From: Marinobacter piscis | Lineage (GTDB): Bacteria; Pseudomonadota; Gammaproteobacteria; Pseudomonadales; Oleiphilaceae | Length of the DNA: 64,000 bases | Direction: 5' to 3' | Assembly: GCF_007671655.1 (NCBI RefSeq) | Contig: NZ_VCGX01000003.1 | Coordinates: forward strand, 248,001 to 312,000 | Notes under the pieces: model-generated | Database searches by the model: none | Told to the model about the DNA's origin: nothing | What the model saw: the letters and a program-made list of their open reading frames with translations, nothing else | Position numbers and translations under genes: made by a program | Part shown: positions 16,993 to 24,774 of the stretch, piece after piece | Layout: each line of letters starts with the position of its first letter | Numbering within the stretch: the stretch's first letter is position 1

Positions 16993-19900
16993 ATGTCTGA
17001 TAACGTTTCAAAACCAGTGTCCGCAAGCTGTGGCCCTGCGTGTGAAGGCGAATCGCTGATTGTTGAGGTGATTGGTAAGGAGCACCCTGAAGGGCACACG
17101 TTCCGAATCTTTGATGAAACCAACAATGAGCAGCAAGAGTGGTTGAAGAAGCAGGTTGAAGTAGAAGCCCTGGATGATTCAGTTCTTCATGTCTGGCCAT
17201 GGAAGAGGGAGCCAAATCGTAACCTGTGGATGGATATCGCTGCCGAAGAAGGCGCTGCCATCCGGGTGGCGTTATTTGAGGGTGTTGCTTCCACAAAACG
17301 GGAAATCGAGCAGCAACGGAACCGTATTTCACCTCTTGTTCCCCTGACGCTGATCCATGATCCTGAGCCAGAACCAGCGCATCCGAAGGAACATATTGTA
17401 CCAGTACGTCCCGGGTTTATTTATGTCTTCCGGAGGGGGCGTCTCTGGCGAGAGCTGGAGGTGCTGTACGCCGATTCAGGAGTCATGGAGTTTAGGGACG
17501 TCCGTCTGACGGATTATCGACAAGGCAGCAGGAGAGACCTGACTGAAGATCGGCGGCCAGCTGTAGGCAAAGCACAGCCAGCTATCTGGATTCCGGTCAG
17601 TGAAATGAGTCGGTCCCTGTTGCCTGAGTTTCAGATGGCATTTTCCGAGGTGCAGTGGTCTGCGCAACGCATTGCTTACCTCGAAGTCTCCGATGCTGCG
17701 CGAAAGGAACGATGCCAGTCTCTCGAAGGTCCTGAACCGCTGCCTGACGAGGCCTCCAAATCGGAAGACAGGGAAAAACCCGGTCGCCTGATCTCTTTGC
17801 TTGAATTGCCCGAAATGAGACTGCGAGAACCCTATCTCGAACAAAACCTGGCCCGACCGTGGATGAGTGTCTATGATCTCGCAGGCCAGCACTCTCAAAA
17901 CCTGTACTCTCTTGCCCGTGAGGAAGCCCGGGCATTTGCAGAAAACAAGGAGTCCGCCAGTTCCGCCTTGGAAAAAGCCAGTTACAGGGACGCTGCTCTC
18001 AAGAGAGCTCCATCCGCCCGGCTGGCAGCACTTGAGAGCCAGTTAGGGGGCGACGAGAGTGAACTCTGGCAAGCGCTCGGTAAAGCCAGCGATAGCCTGG
18101 GTGAGCCGAGAGAGGCTGGCTGCTGGGGTGTTATTCTGCAGGATCATCTGTTTTGCGTCCGTCACCACGTCACTCAGGCATTGTCAGCTCAGTCTTTGAT
18201 TGAAGCTGTGGCTAAGCTGGCCCAAAAGTCGGAACACATTGCTAGTGCCCAACTTGTGCAGTCGGTTATTCTGCCTGAGAAGTTGGGAGGGAATAAAAAC
18301 CCTTTGAATGACTTTGCCTGTCACCTTGATACGACCTATTTCGGGCCGCTCCACATGGTGTTGCGCTCGGCTCAACGACGCATCGCTCGGGAAGAACTTG
18401 CCAGGGCTCAGAAGCTCGTAGCAGATACTATTAGATCTACCGAGTACCAGTCAGCTCTTGCGGATCTCTTTACCCTGAAGAAGGCAGACTATCTCGAAGG
18501 ATTTTCGGTTTGTAGTAATATCTTTCAGGTTCTGTGTCAGAACCCGAACGACTGGGATGCTGAATCCGAGCGGGACGTCGTCAGTGAGTACCAAGTACGC
18601 GACGCCAATGACCTTTTGCTGAGGATCATTGAAGAGGGTAGTGATCAGCCGTTACATGCGATGATTTTCCCCAGTGACGAACTCTTGGTCTCAAGGAACC
18701 AGCCTTCCGACCCTGAAGAATGCGGTGATGGCCGTTGCCGACCGAATGATCTGAAAGAAATCTCCGAATCACTGCCTGAGGTTGAGGACTCCCAATCGCT
18801 GACGGCAGTTGCTCTCGCGGCTTTAGCAAAGGATGAAAAGAGTCTTGAGCTGGTAACCGAGTTGAAGCGTTGGAGTGCGGCAGTCAATACACTACTGGAT
18901 GGATTACAGAAGCATTCACAAGCACTTCTGAACAGATTGAAATCCCGCGCTTATTCATTAACAGGCAAGTTTTATGGGCCACTGCTGCGCATGGCCAAGG
19001 CACGGGACCCCAATTTGTTCGATGCTGTGCAATTGGTTGCCCGAAACGCTGTTCCCCAGGGCTGGTTGATCATTGGGGTCGTAGATCCTGCAATTGGGCT
19101 AAAGAATGGCGTTACACAGGCAGATAATGAATATCGCCACAAAGCAAATCTGCATAAACGATTTTACGGCGAGTTCTATAATAGTGAAGGTGAAATCCTA
19201 GCGTCGACGGCAAAATCACGTTTGGGGCCATCCGCCGATGACGTTGACCCTGGGAAGACCCGCCATGCAAGGGAAGTGCAGGTTTTCGCTGCGCCTGCGG
19301 ATTCTGAAGTTATTGAAACCCATCGGCAGCTGCGATCGACGACCAAGTGGGAGCGTTTTTTTGATCATGCGAGAATTCCTTATTTGGTGTTCTTCATTGA
19401 AACCTTCAATATATTGAATGAGCGTCAACTGCTGTCTCAAATAAATAATGACAAAGGGAGAGCCCGCGCTGGAGCAGGAATTGTTAGTGCAATCATGGAT
19501 TTGTCGTTTGCTGGTGCACTGGCAGCAGAGAGAGCTAGTAAAGACCTAGCTATGTGGAAATCTGTACCTAAGGTGTTGGATAGAGCTTGGATAAAAACTG
19601 AAGGAACCTTGATCGTTCGCTTCTTCCCCTTGTTGGAAAAAGCCCTTCCGAAAGTAATTACCACAAGGGTTATCGGTGGTATAGCCACCGGTGGGCTGGC
19701 AGTTCTGGTCTCAGCGTTGGACCTTGTTCATGAGATAGATACCGGTGATTACGATGCGGCCGCGGCTTATGGGATATCGATTGTTGGGACCGGAATGACG
19801 ATGTACGGCGGTATGTTGCTGGCGCATGTAGCTGGCAACGGGGCCGGTTGGTTGGCCCTTGCTGGCCCTTGGGGTTGGGTGGCGCTTGGCCTGACATTAG

Positions 19901-20571
19901 CAATTGCTGGCGGAGTTGCAGCGGTTTTTCTTGACGATGAGCCGCTGGAAGAATGGCTGAAGCGTGGCCCGTTCGGCGGCGAGAGTGATAATGAATTTAA
20001 GCATTTAAAGAATGATCCAGACGAGTCTTTCTATCGGTTGACCAACTTGCTTAGCCGACCACGAATTGTTGTAAAAAATGTTCATAATTTTAACAGTAAT
20101 GTGGTCAAGGGTGGCGTTGTTTTGACAGCAGATCAGGATCGAGAGTTTTCCAAGGTAAATACGGAAGTGACGATAGAGAACAATTTGTGCGGTTTGCTGG
20201 ATGAGGTTTCGCTAAGGTCCGAATTAAGACTGGTTGAAGCATCGTATAAAGGATCAAACTGGGGGCTTGGCTCTCGTGAAGTAACGAAGGTTAAAGACGT
20301 AAAGGTTGTGGCTGAAGAGTCCAACGCAAGCGGGAAAAAACTGTATTTGGTGTTACCTGAACGCAGGCCTGGTATTACGGTTTCACGGATTGAAGTACGA
20401 GCCCAGTGGTCTGCCATCTGGAATGGTGTTGGTCAGTGTTTAAAGCTGGTTTTTCCTGCGCCAAAACTGGCTGACGACACCCAATTTGATCCAGAGATCC
20501 ATGGAGAACCGGATTTTACATCAGATAACCTGCCCTTCTGGGCTAACCAAAAGACTCACGGTATAAGCTAA
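16993..20571 (+). CDS. Second giant T6SS effector, MIX-like, putative membrane-active toxin
   Basis: A 1192-residue protein with little overall resemblance to effector 1, but it carries HIVPVRPGFIYVF at about 134-146 and AFSEVQWS at about 216-223, matching the shhPhR, hRxGhhYhh and hhFSxxxWS elements of MIX effectors. Long helical and acidic regions follow. Hydrophobic segments cluster from about 825 to 980, including GGIATGGLAVLVSALDLV and GWGWVALGLTLAIAGGVAA-like stretches (the last in PWGWVALGLTLAIAG). A beta-rich tail of ~190 residues ends the protein. No enzyme motif is seen, so pore formation is inferred. AAGGA (16979-16983) is 9 nt before ATG 16993; ATG 16984 is the alternative. Its immunity candidate starts 14 nt after the stop. 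Confidence 0.75.
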   Translation: MSDNVSKPVSASCGPACEGESLIVEVIGKEHPEGHTFRIFDETNNEQQEWLKKQVEVEALDDSVLHVWPWKREPNRNLWMDIAAEEGAAIRVALFEGVASTKREIEQQRNRISPLVPLTLIHDPEPEPAHPKEHIVPVRPGFIYVFRRGRLWRELEVLYADSGVMEFRDVRLTDYRQGSRRDLTEDRRPAVGKAQPAIWIPVSEMSRSLLPEFQMAFSEVQWSAQRIAYLEVSDAARKERCQSLEGPEPLPDEASKSEDREKPGRLISLLELPEMRLREPYLEQNLARPWMSVYDLAGQHSQNLYSLAREEARAFAENKESASSALEKASYRDAALKRAPSARLAALESQLGGDESELWQALGKASDSLGEPREAGCWGVILQDHLFCVRHHVTQALSAQSLIEAVAKLAQKSEHIASAQLVQSVILPEKLGGNKNPLNDFACHLDTTYFGPLHMVLRSAQRRIAREELARAQKLVADTIRSTEYQSALADLFTLKKADYLEGFSVCSNIFQVLCQNPNDWDAESERDVVSEYQVRDANDLLLRIIEEGSDQPLHAMIFPSDELLVSRNQPSDPEECGDGRCRPNDLKEISESLPEVEDSQSLTAVALAALAKDEKSLELVTELKRWSAAVNTLLDGLQKHSQALLNRLKSRAYSLTGKFYGPLLRMAKARDPNLFDAVQLVARNAVPQGWLIIGVVDPAIGLKNGVTQADNEYRHKANLHKRFYGEFYNSEGEILASTAKSRLGPSADDVDPGKTRHAREVQVFAAPADSEVIETHRQLRSTTKWERFFDHARIPYLVFFIETFNILNERQLLSQINNDKGRARAGAGIVSAIMDLSFAGALAAERASKDLAMWKSVPKVLDRAWIKTEGTLIVRFFPLLEKALPKVITTRVIGGIATGGLAVLVSALDLVHEIDTGDYDAAAAYGISIVGTGMTMYGGMLLAHVAGNGAGWLALAGPWGWVALGLTLAIAGGVAAVFLDDEPLEEWLKRGPFGGESDNEFKHLKNDPDESFYRLTNLLSRPRIVVKNVHNFNSNVVKGGVVLTADQDREFSKVNTEVTIENNLCGLLDEVSLRSELRLVEASYKGSNWGLGSREVTKVKDVKVVAEESNASGKKLYLVLPERRPGITVSRIEVRAQWSAIWNGVGQCLKLVFPAPKLADDTQFDPEIHGEPDFTSDNLPFWANQKTHGIS

Positions 20572-20585
20572 ACTGGCATAATTTT

Positions 20586-21608
20586 ATGACCAACACTGCG
20601 TTGATACAGTACGAAGACACCGCTTATCGCGGTAACAGGAAAAGCCTCGAACTAAATACCCCTTCAGGGCAGAGCAAGTTGTTCTTAAAGGGCTGGACGC
20701 AGGGTGGGGGGGCTCTTGAGAAAAGCAGCCGCTCTGGCATTTTTCCGCCTATGGTTTTAGAGACTTGGCCACCTGAAGCGATAGTGGAGGAGGAAAATCT
20801 TAGGCAGCAGTTCGAGCAAGAAGCTGCGAATGGCGGCGAACCCTATAATCCAGCGGGCTGGATTAGTGGAATTAGCATTCGATACGCTACACTTCCTCGA
20901 GTTAGCTGGGCCTTGTTATGGATGCAACATGGAGGAAGAATCGCTGCCACTTGGCTTTTTATACCGTTTGCACTAGGAATGATAGTGTTGTGGGCGGAAA
21001 CCGGTGATAAATCTGGTTTTCAGGTTTTTTGGGATGAAGCAGTTCTACCTTGGATTATCTACTTTTTTATTCCGATGTTACTTTTATGGAGTGTTGGTTA
21101 TCTCATTGAAAAGCACTTCCCCCACATAATCTACCGCCGCCCTAAAGGCCCCAAATGGGAGCTAAACCGCCGCACCGGGATGGTCACTCTCTACCATGAC
21201 CCGGACACCGACGAGCAGCGGGCAGGGCAGATCAGTGCTCAGGCCCCGTTTCAGGAATGGGACGGCTACCTTGTCACCCTGCCAGATCGCCAGGGTAACC
21301 TCTGGTATCGCCTGAACCTGGTCCACAAAACTGAAGAGTGGGCCTTACCCCTGAACCAACTTATGCCTGCCACCACCAATCGGGAAGATGTTTTGGCGTT
21401 CTGGCTGCTGATTTGCCGGTACATGGATGTCACCCAGCCACTGCCGGATATTCCGTTGTTCGAATCCTTCCGCCACGAAGATCCACGCACTCTCCGCCAC
21501 GACGAGAAAAGTGGTCGCGACCCAAGATACTGGCGGGACATGAGCAGGCAGGAATACGAACGGTTCAAACAAGACAATCGTCACAAGCTTTACAACAACA
21601 AGTGGTAA
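20586..21608 (+). CDS. Candidate immunity protein for effector 2 (DUF6708-like)
   Basis: A 340-residue protein with two hydrophobic segments at about 119-139 and 152-175, then a soluble C-terminal domain with GPKWELNRRTGMVTLYHDPD, a beta-rich stretch DGYLVTLPDRQGNLWYRLNL, and RYMDVTQPLPDIPLFE. The last block is nearly the same in the gene at 21793 (RYMDVSQPLPDIPALE), so the two are paralogues. It lies 14 nt after effector 2. Membrane topology fits inner-membrane protection. The C-terminal half appears richer in GC than the N-terminal half, a mosaic sign. DUF6708 membership is from memory of the family, unverified. Confidence 0.72.
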   Translation: MTNTALIQYEDTAYRGNRKSLELNTPSGQSKLFLKGWTQGGGALEKSSRSGIFPPMVLETWPPEAIVEEENLRQQFEQEAANGGEPYNPAGWISGISIRYATLPRVSWALLWMQHGGRIAATWLFIPFALGMIVLWAETGDKSGFQVFWDEAVLPWIIYFFIPMLLLWSVGYLIEKHFPHIIYRRPKGPKWELNRRTGMVTLYHDPDTDEQRAGQISAQAPFQEWDGYLVTLPDRQGNLWYRLNLVHKTEEWALPLNQLMPATTNREDVLAFWLLICRYMDVTQPLPDIPLFESFRHEDPRTLRHDEKSGRDPRYWRDMSRQEYERFKQDNRHKLYNNKW

Positions 21609-21626
21609 TCGCTTAAGGTGCAATAG

Positions 21627-21725
21627 TTCAGGCTTGACCTGTCATTTGCCAATCCAGGCCTGGCTATTACCGGCAAGCCTGCCGCAGTAAAGCTGGTGCT
21701 ATCGTATGAGCAGGAACGCTATTGA
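21627..21725 (+). pseudogene. Putative 3' remnant of a lost effector gene
   Basis: In the gap between two immunity genes a frame opens just after a TAG at 21624-21626 and gives 32 protein-like residues to a TGA at 21723-21725. It begins LDLSFANPGLAITGKPAAVK and ends LVLSYEQERY. Alternating hydrophobic residues suggest beta strands like those in the tails of the two giant effectors. There is no start codon and no upstream continuation. It sits directly upstream of the third immunity gene, where the end of that gene's partner effector would be. This is an inference from position and composition. Confidence 0.4.
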
Positions 21726-21792
21726 ATTCTGGGACGGGAACCTTGCGCAGTAAAACCATAGCGAGGAGATCATACGATGGAGGATCTGAACG

Positions 21793-22812
21793 TTGAGTGG
21801 CAGCAATAAAACATCGGATTCGATGAGCGAGTATCATGAGACAGCTTTTCGGTCTGACGCGATCCCAAAACAGAAGCCTCTGGAAAATCCGGGTGGATTT
21901 GCCAAGGCTCTGGAAGGCGGCGACCTGATTGAACGTTTGAGCTGGGCAAATTACTCGGGTCTGGATATACATGTACGACCAAGCTCAACTGAGACGTACC
22001 AGAAACGCGCCTCTGGAAGCGACAAAAGAGAACTGGCAGGACCTGCCTGGACTCATCAGCAAAAGCCTGCCGAGTTTATAAAAACACGTTGGCAACTACT
22101 TTTAATGTTGGCTGGCTCATTCGCAGATTATTTTTTGTTTAAATGGATGTTAACTGTTCTCTTAATTGGGATGACGATAACTGCGTTTAAATTTGGTGTC
22201 GATGGAATTTTCGTCGGTCTCCAGTGGTTGTTTTGGCTAGTTGTTCTGCACCTCTTCTTCCGCTACCCCTTCACCTGGTTTCTTGAGCGTAATCCCGATT
22301 TCATCGTCAAAGACCTGGGCTGCGGCTTCTTCCGTCCCAGCGGCATGGTCAAATTCCGCACTTGGCGCGAAGAAACCTTTGAGGCGCCATTTATCGAGTT
22401 CGACCCGTACATTTCCTACCACGTCCAACCCAAAGGGCCGGTCAGCTACAAGCTACAGCTTCGTCACCGCTACAGTGGCTGGCAGACGGCGGTCGCCGAG
22501 GTGCACAGCACACAGAAAGTGGAGCTGTACGCCCATTGGGATGAGTTGCAGCGTTACATGGATGTGAGCCAGCCTTTACCGGATATCCCCGCACTCGAAC
22601 CCTATCGCCATCTCGACCCGACCACCGCCGAGTACGATGCGGCAGGCAAGCGCGGACGCCCTGCAGACTACTGGGCCACGCTGGACCTGGAGTGGTGGGA
22701 AAAAGAAGGCTATCCCGCTCACATGGAAAAAATCCGTAACTTCCCGTGGAGCTCGCTGGAAGACCAGATGCGGTACAGCGTACCGAATCTGGATGAGGCG
22801 GCAATGGCGTAG
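21793..22812 (+). CDS. Orphan immunity protein paralogue (DUF6708-like)
   Basis: A 339-residue protein with a cluster of hydrophobic segments at about 100-165 (LLLMLAGSFADYFLF, WMLTVLLIGMTITAF, GLQWLFWLVVLHLFFRY) and a soluble C-terminal domain with LQRYMDVSQPLPDIPALEPY, shared with the gene at 20586. A TTG at 21793 is preceded by GGAGG (21779-21783) at 9 nt; ATG 21823 is the fallback. That GGAGG lies inside a 10-codon frame beginning ATG at 21777 that overlaps the start out of frame. There is no complete effector beside it, so it is an orphan immunity gene or a second subunit for effector 2. Confidence 0.7.
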   Translation: MSGSNKTSDSMSEYHETAFRSDAIPKQKPLENPGGFAKALEGGDLIERLSWANYSGLDIHVRPSSTETYQKRASGSDKRELAGPAWTHQQKPAEFIKTRWQLLLMLAGSFADYFLFKWMLTVLLIGMTITAFKFGVDGIFVGLQWLFWLVVLHLFFRYPFTWFLERNPDFIVKDLGCGFFRPSGMVKFRTWREETFEAPFIEFDPYISYHVQPKGPVSYKLQLRHRYSGWQTAVAEVHSTQKVELYAHWDELQRYMDVSQPLPDIPALEPYRHLDPTTAEYDAAGKRGRPADYWATLDLEWWEKEGYPAHMEKIRNFPWSSLEDQMRYSVPNLDEAAMA

Positions 22813-22845
22813 GCGTCAGCGGTGTGACGTATAAGTAAAACGCGG

Positions 22846-23427
22846 TTACCCGGCGTGGTTCTTTCGAAGAAAACGATCGACAATAAGGATCGTTGCGACA
22901 GCAAGTGCTGACTTTAGAAGACCACCAATCAGGAAGGGCAAAACACCTTTCATGAATGCGCTCGCCGGGCCGATCGTAAATGCGAGCCATAAGCCACCAA
23001 AGCCAAGGCAGACTGCATGGCCCAACAGCATTGCCAGAAAGGCCAGCGCCATATTTTTGGTATTCCAGCCACGTTCAAAGAGTAAGCCAACCACGGCAAC
23101 CGCCAGCGGAAAAGCAAAGAGGTAACCCGCTGTTGGTCCAGAGAAGTAATCCAGCCCGCTGGAGCCGCCCGCCAGAACCGGAAGTCCCAGTGCGCCAAGA
23201 ATCAGCCATAGCACGGTTGAGGCAGTACCAAGCTTCCAGCCGAGAAGTCCGCCGATAGTAAGAAGCACATAGGTTTGTGCGGTAACAGGTACGGGAACCA
23301 TTGGTATTTCGATGTAGGAAGCAATGGATAAACAGGCAATTGCTGTCGCAACTACAACCAGCTTCCAGCTTGCTGACCGGTTATTTGGGTTAAGAGGGCT
23401 GAAACTGTTTTTTGGCTCAGAGACCAT
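22846..23427 (-). CDS. bioY: Biotin transporter substrate-binding component BioY
   Basis: A 193-residue membrane protein with about six hydrophobic segments. EIPMVPVPVTAQTYVLL followed by GGLLGWKLG, and GGSSGLDYFSGPTAGYLFAF, are the hallmark loops of BioY, the S component of biotin ECF transporters. No bioM/bioN genes are adjacent; solitary BioY proteins are known to take up biotin or share an energising module. Imported biotin would serve the biotin-dependent methylcrotonyl-CoA carboxylase at 30241. Start ATG follows AAGGA. No BirA-type operator was seen upstream. Confidence 0.93.
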   Translation of the reverse strand: MVSEPKNSFSPLNPNNRSASWKLVVVATAIACLSIASYIEIPMVPVPVTAQTYVLLTIGGLLGWKLGTASTVLWLILGALGLPVLAGGSSGLDYFSGPTAGYLFAFPLAVAVVGLLFERGWNTKNMALAFLAMLLGHAVCLGFGGLWLAFTIGPASAFMKGVLPFLIGGLLKSALAVATILIVDRFLRKNHAG

Positions 23428-23518
23428 TCTTTTTCCTTGGTTTGGTACGAGTTGCTGATTTCGTCGCAGGATCTTAGTCAGTTAAGTACTATACGTTAAA
23501 AGAAACCGGTGACTTTCT

Positions 23519-24631
23519 ATGAAACACGAAGACTATCCGAACGACAAGCCAGGTCCTGGAATCCGCAGGACTCTGGCCAGCCTTTCAACGCCTGTTTATG
23601 GCCTTTTTGTGCTTGGTGTACTTTATACCCTGTACCTTGCTCATCAAATCATTTTGCCCATTGTGCTGGCACTGCTCACAAGTTTGCTGCTGTCGCCACT
23701 GGTTACCCGCATGGGATCTGGTCTGCATATACCCAGGGTCGTCAGTTCGCTGATTCTGGTGTTGCTGGTACTGATCGGCGTTGCCGGAGTGTCCCTGGCC
23801 GTTGCTACGCCTGCACTTGAGTGGGCAGGTAAGGCACCGGAGGGGATATCCCGCTTGCTGGTGGGTGAAAGTGAACTGAAACGCCAGATCACCAGGGTTA
23901 CCGAGTCGGCGCAGAAAGTAGAGGACTCTGTAAGTGAGTTATCTGATGGGGGTGATAAAGCATTAACGGCAGAACCAACCACGGTGGTTCTGCAAACCGA
24001 GTCCTGGCGTGCCCAGCTAATGACTAAAGCCCGGGATGGGGTTGCAGGGTTTGCGCTTGCCATGGCGCTGACTTACTTCTTGCTTGTGAGTGGTGACCGG
24101 CTGGTCATCAATTTTGTGCGCCAGTTACCGAGGGAACACCGGGGAACCGTATTGCGAATTACCCGGGACTCTCAACACCAGATTGCGCAATACCTCGGTG
24201 TTCTGGGAATCAGCAATCTGGTTGTAGGGCTGACTACTGGGTTGATGACCTGGGCGCTTGGTTTACCTGACCCTGCGGTTTGGGGGCTGGTGGCTGGTCT
24301 GGCACGCTTTATACCCTACCTTGGCGTAATACTCACTATCTTGTTGCTGGCGGTGGTCTCTGCAGTAAGCCTGGACACTCTGTGGATGATGGCGATTGCG
24401 CCAGCAGGCTACCTTGCCCTCACCACAATGGTCGGCTTTTTTATTGAGCCATGGATTCACGGTTTCCGTATGGCAATAAATCCGGTGATTATCTTCGTTT
24501 CCATTTTTTTCTGGGGCTGGTTGTGGGGGCCGGTGGGGGTATTGCTGGCAGTGCCATTAATGACGGTTATTCAGGTTGTGCTGAAACAGATACCCAGATT
24601 GCGGCCGATTTATAAAGTCATTGCCCGTTAG
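23519..24631 (+). CDS. AI-2E family (PerM-like) transporter
   Basis: A 370-residue inner-membrane protein. N-terminal hydrophobic segments (about 20-45 and 70-95) are followed by an amphipathic soluble part (about 100-170, ending near LQTESWRAQLMTKARDGV), then a cluster of membrane helices with ALGLPDPAVWGLVAGLARFI and PYLGVILTILLLAVV, a region conserved in the family. Members export varied small molecules or act as ion antiporters; autoinducer-2 export is established only for some. It stands alone; bioY is divergent, with a 91-bp gap. The substrate is not assignable. Confidence 0.88.
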   Translation: MKHEDYPNDKPGPGIRRTLASLSTPVYGLFVLGVLYTLYLAHQIILPIVLALLTSLLLSPLVTRMGSGLHIPRVVSSLILVLLVLIGVAGVSLAVATPALEWAGKAPEGISRLLVGESELKRQITRVTESAQKVEDSVSELSDGGDKALTAEPTTVVLQTESWRAQLMTKARDGVAGFALAMALTYFLLVSGDRLVINFVRQLPREHRGTVLRITRDSQHQIAQYLGVLGISNLVVGLTTGLMTWALGLPDPAVWGLVAGLARFIPYLGVILTILLLAVVSAVSLDTLWMMAIAPAGYLALTTMVGFFIEPWIHGFRMAINPVIIFVSIFFWGWLWGPVGVLLAVPLMTVIQVVLKQIPRLRPIYKVIAR

Positions 24632-24699
24632 CAAAGCATTGTCATTACACGGGCAGGCTTCATTAGCGGTCCTGTAGAAGAAAGGCTGCACACCTAAAG

Positions 24700-24715
24700 T
24701 TTACCTTTACGTAAA
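24700..24715. promoter_or_regulatory. Predicted LiuR operator upstream of acyl-CoA synthetase
   Basis: TTTACCTTTACGTAAA is an imperfect 16-bp palindrome 59 nt before the ATG at 24775. It matches, with one arm changed (CC for CG), the perfect palindromes before liuR (36408) and the isoleucine-type operon (41035). Recurrence in front of three catabolic units supports binding by the MerR-family LiuR. Confidence 0.75.
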
Positions 24716-24774
24716 GTGGAGCTTGTGATAAACCTGCAATACGAACTCAAAGACAAAAACAGCAGGAGTTGACC

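Noticed and set aside
23428..23518. Possible BirA (biotin) operator before bioY
   Set aside because: No TTGTAAACC-N15-GGTTTACAA-like pair is present in the 91-bp gap.
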